From Dyella telluris (GTDB lineage: Bacteria; Pseudomonadota; Gammaproteobacteria; Xanthomonadales; Rhodanobacteraceae), in the NCBI RefSeq assembly GCF_014297575.1, contig NZ_CP060412.1, forward strand, positions 3,100,001 through 3,164,000: DNA of 64,000 nucleotides, given 5' to 3'. Positions 60,452 to 64,000 of the stretch are shown piece by piece (the stretch's first letter is position 1; each line of letters starts with the position of its first letter). The translations under genes were made by a program, and so were the position numbers. The notes under the pieces are model-generated. The model was not told the origin of the DNA. It ran no database searches and worked only from the letters and a program-made list of their open reading frames with translations.

Positions 60452-62511
60452 CGGCGGAGCAGAGCACGCGGCTGGTGATTGCACCGGCCTGGCTGGTACG
60501 CGTCCTGCGCGTGCTCATGCTGGTGGTGTTGGTGGGTCTGCTGGCACGGCTGGCGCTGATGCTGCTGGGTTCGGCACAGGCACAACGGCATGGCTGGAGC
60601 AGCCGTGGCGGTGCGGCCGCTTTGCTTGCACTCGCGTTGTTGCCGCACGGTGCGCATGCGCAGGACACGCCCAGCGAGCAGATGCTCAATCACCTGCGTG
60701 CGCGACTCACTGAAGCACCGACCTGCACACCCGATTGCGCGGCGGTTGCGCTGGCGCAGTTCCAGGTGGGCGGGGACAACGTAGCCGTGGATCTGGAAGT
60801 CCATGCCGGTACGCCGGTGGCCGTGCCGCTGCCGCAGGGCGACGACGCGCTGCAACTGCTGGACGTGTCGCTGGATGGCCATGATGCCGCGCTCTCACGC
60901 AAGCCGGATCTCACCCTGGTCAAGGTCGATCGCGGCGTGCATCACCTCACCCTGCGTTATCGCGTGTCGGCGGTGGATACCACCAGCCTGCACTTTGCGC
61001 TGGTTCCGCAGCGAGTGGTATTCCATGGCGATGGCTGGGCGCCGAACGGCCTGGACGACGGTCACCTGCTGGGCGACAGCCTGGCGCTCAACCGTGTGCG
61101 CAGTGCCGGCGATGGCAGTGCACCGACGGCAGCCGAGCAGGCCTTCCCGCCCTACGTAAAATTGACTCGCACGCTGCAGCTCGGCAACGAGTGGACCGTG
61201 AGCAACACGGTCGAGCGCATCGCGCCGCTCGACGGCGGCTTCAGTCTGGATCTTCCGCTGTTGCCGGGCGAGCATCCGCTGGGAGACAACGCCCGCGTGC
61301 ACGACGGGCGCATCGGCGTCACCTTCAGCGGTGGCCAGAACACCGTGCGCTGGACCAGCCGGCTCGACCACAGCGACAAGCTCGTGCTCAACGCACCGGC
61401 ACTCGGCGAACGCGCGGAACAATGGGTGGTGCAGTCGGCACCGATCTGGCACGTCGATGCCAAGGGCGTTCCGGCCACGCTCAGCGACAACGGCCTGACC
61501 TACCAGCCACTGCCCGGCGAAAGCCTGACGGTCGACATCCACAAGCCCAAGGCCGTGGCGGGCGACAGCCTCGCGTTCGACAGCGTCTCCGTACATGGCA
61601 ACGTGGGTGAGCGCGCAACGGAAACCGAGCTGGAACTCGAGCTGCGCAGCACGCGTGGCGGTGAGCATCCGATTGGCGTGCCGGCCGGCACGGAACTGCT
61701 GGAGGCTTCCCGCGACGGTGCACCCATCAGCGTGGCCATCCGCGACGACAAGATCAGCCTGCCCGTGCTGCCGGGCGTGCACGCCTATGCGCTGCGCGTG
61801 CGCGAACCGCGTGGCGTGTCGCTGTTCATGCGTACGCCAACCTTCACGCTCAACGCACCGGTGGCGAACATCGACATCAACCAATCCGTGCCGGAAAGCC
61901 GCTGGGTGCTGTGGACCTGGGGGCCGGTGGACGGACCTGCCGTGATGTACTGGTCGCAACTCATCGTGTTGCTGCTCGCTGCATGGCTGCTGGCGCGCTA
62001 CGCGCCGACGCCACTGAAGTGGCACCAGTGGTTGCTGCTCGGCCTGGGCTTCTCCGCCTTTGCCTGGGGCGCTTATGCGATGGTGGTGGCGTGGCTGATC
62101 CTGATCGGGTTGCGGGCGCGTCACAGCCTGCCGGCGCGGTACGGTGCGCTGTTCAACGCATCGCAGGTAGCGCTGGTGCTGGTCACCGTCATCGCCATCG
62201 CCGTACTCGTTTCCGCCGTTCCCAAGGGCTTGCTGGGCCTGCCCGACATGCATGTGGCCGGCAACCCCTTCGATGCATGGAATCTCCACTGGTTCGCCGA
62301 CCAGGCGGACAGCGTACTGCCGCAGGGCGGCGTGCTCAGCGTGTCGCTGTGGGTCTGCAAGATCGCCATGCTGCTGTGGGCGCTATGGCTGGCCAACGCG
62401 TTGATCGGCTGGCTGCGCTGGGGCTTCGAGGCATGGAGCCAGGGCGGCTACTGGCGCAAGGGACAAGCCAAGGCTGCCGAGCCGCCGCCGGTGCCCGAGG
62501 TATCGGAGTAA
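60448..62511 (+). CDS. Large membrane protein of unknown function, second of a coupled pair
   Basis: A 687-residue protein. It has an N-terminal membrane helix (VLRVLMLVVLVGLLARLALML), then a second hydrophobic segment ending PHGAHAQD that could be a cleavage site. A beta-rich periplasmic part follows (about 70-480), and then about five membrane helices toward the C-terminus (LIVLLLAAWLLARY, WLLLGLGFSAFAWGAYAMVVAW, ALVLVTVIAIAVLVSAV). The GTG at 60448 overlaps the previous stop (GTGA); ATG 60436 is also in frame. The soluble parts of both genes look alike in style. Family unknown; a bidirectional terminator follows. Confidence 0.78.
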   Translation: MTAEQSTRLVIAPAWLVRVLRVLMLVVLVGLLARLALMLLGSAQAQRHGWSSRGGAAALLALALLPHGAHAQDTPSEQMLNHLRARLTEAPTCTPDCAAVALAQFQVGGDNVAVDLEVHAGTPVAVPLPQGDDALQLLDVSLDGHDAALSRKPDLTLVKVDRGVHHLTLRYRVSAVDTTSLHFALVPQRVVFHGDGWAPNGLDDGHLLGDSLALNRVRSAGDGSAPTAAEQAFPPYVKLTRTLQLGNEWTVSNTVERIAPLDGGFSLDLPLLPGEHPLGDNARVHDGRIGVTFSGGQNTVRWTSRLDHSDKLVLNAPALGERAEQWVVQSAPIWHVDAKGVPATLSDNGLTYQPLPGESLTVDIHKPKAVAGDSLAFDSVSVHGNVGERATETELELELRSTRGGEHPIGVPAGTELLEASRDGAPISVAIRDDKISLPVLPGVHAYALRVREPRGVSLFMRTPTFTLNAPVANIDINQSVPESRWVLWTWGPVDGPAVMYWSQLIVLLLAAWLLARYAPTPLKWHQWLLLGLGFSAFAWGAYAMVVAWLILIGLRARHSLPARYGALFNASQVALVLVTVIAIAVLVSAVPKGLLGLPDMHVAGNPFDAWNLHWFADQADSVLPQGGVLSVSLWVCKIAMLLWALWLANALIGWLRWGFEAWSQGGYWRKGQAKAAEPPPVPEVSE

Positions 62512-62515
62512 ACAG

Positions 62516-62543
62516 AAAAAGGCGCCGCGATGGCGCCTTTTTT
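62516..62543. terminator. Bidirectional intrinsic terminator
   Basis: AAAAAGGCGCC pairs with GGCGCCTTTTT around GCGAT. It has A on the left and T on the right, so it can serve both the plus-strand pair and the minus-strand gene at 62564. Confidence 0.9.
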
Positions 62544-62563
62544 CTTCATGTGAGATGGCAAGG

Positions 62564-63559
62564 TTACGGAGACACTTCCTTGCCGGACGCCACGCCGCCA
62601 CCGATATGCCGATCAAGGAACTGCACCATGCGCTGCATCATCTCGGCGATGTTGGCTTCGTCGTAGAAGCCATGCCCTTCATTCGGCTTGTAGATCCATT
62701 CATGGGCGATGTTGCGCTTGAGCAGGGCGTCATGCAGCGACTGCCCCTGGATCGGGGGTACGCGTTCGTCCTTGCCGCCGACGATGAGCATCACGGCTGC
62801 TTTCAGGCTATCGAGCTGATTGACGGGTGAGTGTGCGGCCAGCGCCGTCATGTCGGTACCCATGGTGGCGCGCAGGTAGTCGCCGCCCAGACTCATTTTT
62901 GAGGTGTCGCCTTGCTTGAAGTGCAGCGGTAGGTCGTAGATAGCCGGGTTGCGGGTCAGCGCGGTGACGCCGCCGCCTTTGTAGCTGGTCTCCTGGGGAC
63001 CACCGGAGAAGCGAATGACTGAACCGTCCGGGCGATGCAGGGTGGTTGACTTGCACACACCGCTGTCGGGCGGGTTGTCGGTGCAGTTGGTGTCCAGGCT
63101 GTAGGCCAGGTTGTTGCTCCAGCTGCCGCCGTTGTAATACAGCGCGAAACGCAGGCCCATGTCGCCCGGCAAGGCGAACAATGGGTAGGTTTCCACCTTG
63201 GTGCCGCTGAAGGTGATGATGGGGTCGGCATCGGTGTTGGGGTTGCCGCCACCTTCGCAACAGTCGGTGGTGCAGCTGTTGGGGATGTTTGACACCACCG
63301 CCGACGGCTCTCGATTGGCGGTGGCATAGAGGCGGCCCGTTGAGCCGTTACCGGTCGGCGTGAAAATGATGCCGGGAGGCGGCATTTTCTTCGGAATGTT
63401 GGCCGTGACGTTCATTTCCGGAAGATCTTTTGCCGTGTTCTCATTCGCCTGTTTGGCAGTAATTGGCTTATCAATGGCGGCTTCAACCCCTCCGCTGAAC
63501 CAGGTCAACAGCGCCCACGTCACGACGGACAGGCGTTGCTTCCATCCCATGGACATCAT
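62564..63559 (-). CDS. Apparent chimera: RHS-protein N-terminus joined to S9 peptidase C-terminus
   Basis: A 331-residue frame. A signal-like N-terminus (QRLSVVTWALLTWFSGGVEA) precedes a region resembling the start of RHS/YD-repeat proteins (about 110-220): GTKVETYPLFALPGDMGLRF, WSNNLAYSLDTNC and LHRPDGSVIRFSGG. From about residue 227 it reads as the end of a prolyl oligopeptidase-type (S9) peptidase: YLRATMGTDMTALAAHSPV, VMLIVGGKDERVPP with the catalytic Asp, and PNEGHGFYDE with the catalytic His. The nucleophile Ser motif is missing, so it cannot be an active peptidase. ATG 63559 has GGGGAG upstream. It is likely a deletion fusion. Confidence 0.6.
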   Translation of the reverse strand: MMSMGWKQRLSVVTWALLTWFSGGVEAAIDKPITAKQANENTAKDLPEMNVTANIPKKMPPPGIIFTPTGNGSTGRLYATANREPSAVVSNIPNSCTTDCCEGGGNPNTDADPIITFSGTKVETYPLFALPGDMGLRFALYYNGGSWSNNLAYSLDTNCTDNPPDSGVCKSTTLHRPDGSVIRFSGGPQETSYKGGGVTALTRNPAIYDLPLHFKQGDTSKMSLGGDYLRATMGTDMTALAAHSPVNQLDSLKAAVMLIVGGKDERVPPIQGQSLHDALLKRNIAHEWIYKPNEGHGFYDEANIAEMMQRMVQFLDRHIGGGVASGKEVSP

Positions 63560-64000
63560 GTGTTTCTCCCCGTTTGTATCGACGCGGACGTATGGACGTC
63601 CTTCGGCCAAAGTCCCTGTGCGATAGGTTCAACGAACGGGTGGGGAATTGAAGGCGTCCGGGGCGGACGGTGTGTGTAGTTCCACGCCTTGTGTTGATGC
63701 CTTCCTCCATCAGTCGATGCCGACGTATTTCAGTACTCGGCGAACGTGTTGGAGGACATCTGTGGGGCGAAGGTGGCTCGCGACGTGGTTCGCGGAAACA
63801 CGACTGGGCCAAGCAAGCGAATGCATGCATGGCACCTTGCATGCGGTTGCGGCTTGTCGGGATTTTCTTTCGCAACCGGGATTCCGCTGTACCGCGCCGG
63901 GTAGCATGTCGTGGCGCCCATCGTCATGTTCCCCAAATCGATCGACATGTTTTCGCCGTTGCTCCGTCATTGCCGGCAACGGGGGATGAAGTGACTCCGG
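63560..64000. other. Right-end stretch without a convincing gene
   Basis: About 440 bases upstream of the chimeric gene. A minus-strand frame at 63730-63948 (72 codons, MSIDLGNMTMGATTCYPARY at its start) exists, but no family or good ribosome site was recognised. The stretch is less GC-rich than its surroundings and may be the leader of the RHS-like gene or remnant sequence. Confidence 0.4.

Noticed and set aside
63730..63948. 72-codon minus-strand ORF near the right edge
   Set aside because: No family resemblance and no well-placed ribosome site, so it is only noted within the right-end region.

Overview
The window is high-GC, densely packed bacterial chromosome. Gene content and order point to a gammaproteobacterium of the Xanthomonadales, most likely Rhodanobacteraceae (Dyella, Luteibacter, Frateuria or Rhodanobacter type). 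The pointers are the ruvC-ruvA-kup-ruvB-ybgC-tolQRAB-pal-cpoB-queE-queC block, divergent bamD/rluD, an otsB-GH15-otsA operon, a BtuM-containing cobalamin operon, and GTAGGAGCGCAC-type palindromic repeats between genes. This placement is inferred from the sequence alone. No phage, CRISPR array, rRNA or intact insertion sequence was seen.

Layout: 1-5.4 kb holds a partial 7TM sensor (minus), nadE, bamD (minus), and rluD with pgeF. 5.5-12.3 kb holds the trehalose operon otsB-GH15-otsA (minus) and divergent clpB, which has a good sigma-32 promoter match. 12.3-13.6 kb is a gene-free island of inverted repeats and perfect hairpins. 13.6-24.7 kb is a cobalamin riboswitch followed by an eleven-gene vitamin B12 operon: btuB, btuM, cobO, cobB, cbiB, cobD-type decarboxylase, cobQ, cobU, cobT, cobC, cobS. 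24.8-40.6 kb is housekeeping: fmdB, a DUF3011 protein, aspS, a hydrolase, yebC, ruvCA, kup, ruvB, Tol-Pal, queE, queC. A tRNA-Lys(UUU) follows with its own promoter and terminator.

40.8-49.2 kb is a signalling and accessory block: an orphan histidine kinase, a DUF3617 protein, a PhnD-like periplasmic binding protein, a NarL-type regulator, a hybrid histidine kinase, and a 588-residue protein that looks like a TssL (DotU) domain fused to a TssM (IcmF) NTPase-like domain with no Walker lysine. No other secretion-system gene is present. This fusion is the best candidate for an undescribed system. 49.3-58.2 kb holds a TVP38-family protein, a nucleoside deaminase, glnS, a DUF2007 protein, apt, a small membrane-anchored protein, oxyR with an OxyR-type palindrome in its own leader, and an M1 aminopeptidase. 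58.4-62.5 kb holds two coupled genes for large membrane proteins of unknown function that may be halves of one protein. The right end carries an apparent in-frame chimera of an RHS-protein N-terminus and an S9-peptidase C-terminus, then about 440 bp without a convincing gene.

How the genes work together: BtuB (outer membrane) and BtuM (inner membrane) would import corrinoids, and CobO through CobS would adenosylate, amidate and attach the lower ligand under riboswitch control. OtsA, OtsB and the GH15 enzyme would make and possibly degrade trehalose, beside the disaggregase ClpB, suggesting a stress locus. RuvABC resolves Holliday junctions, and Tol-Pal links outer membrane and peptidoglycan during division.
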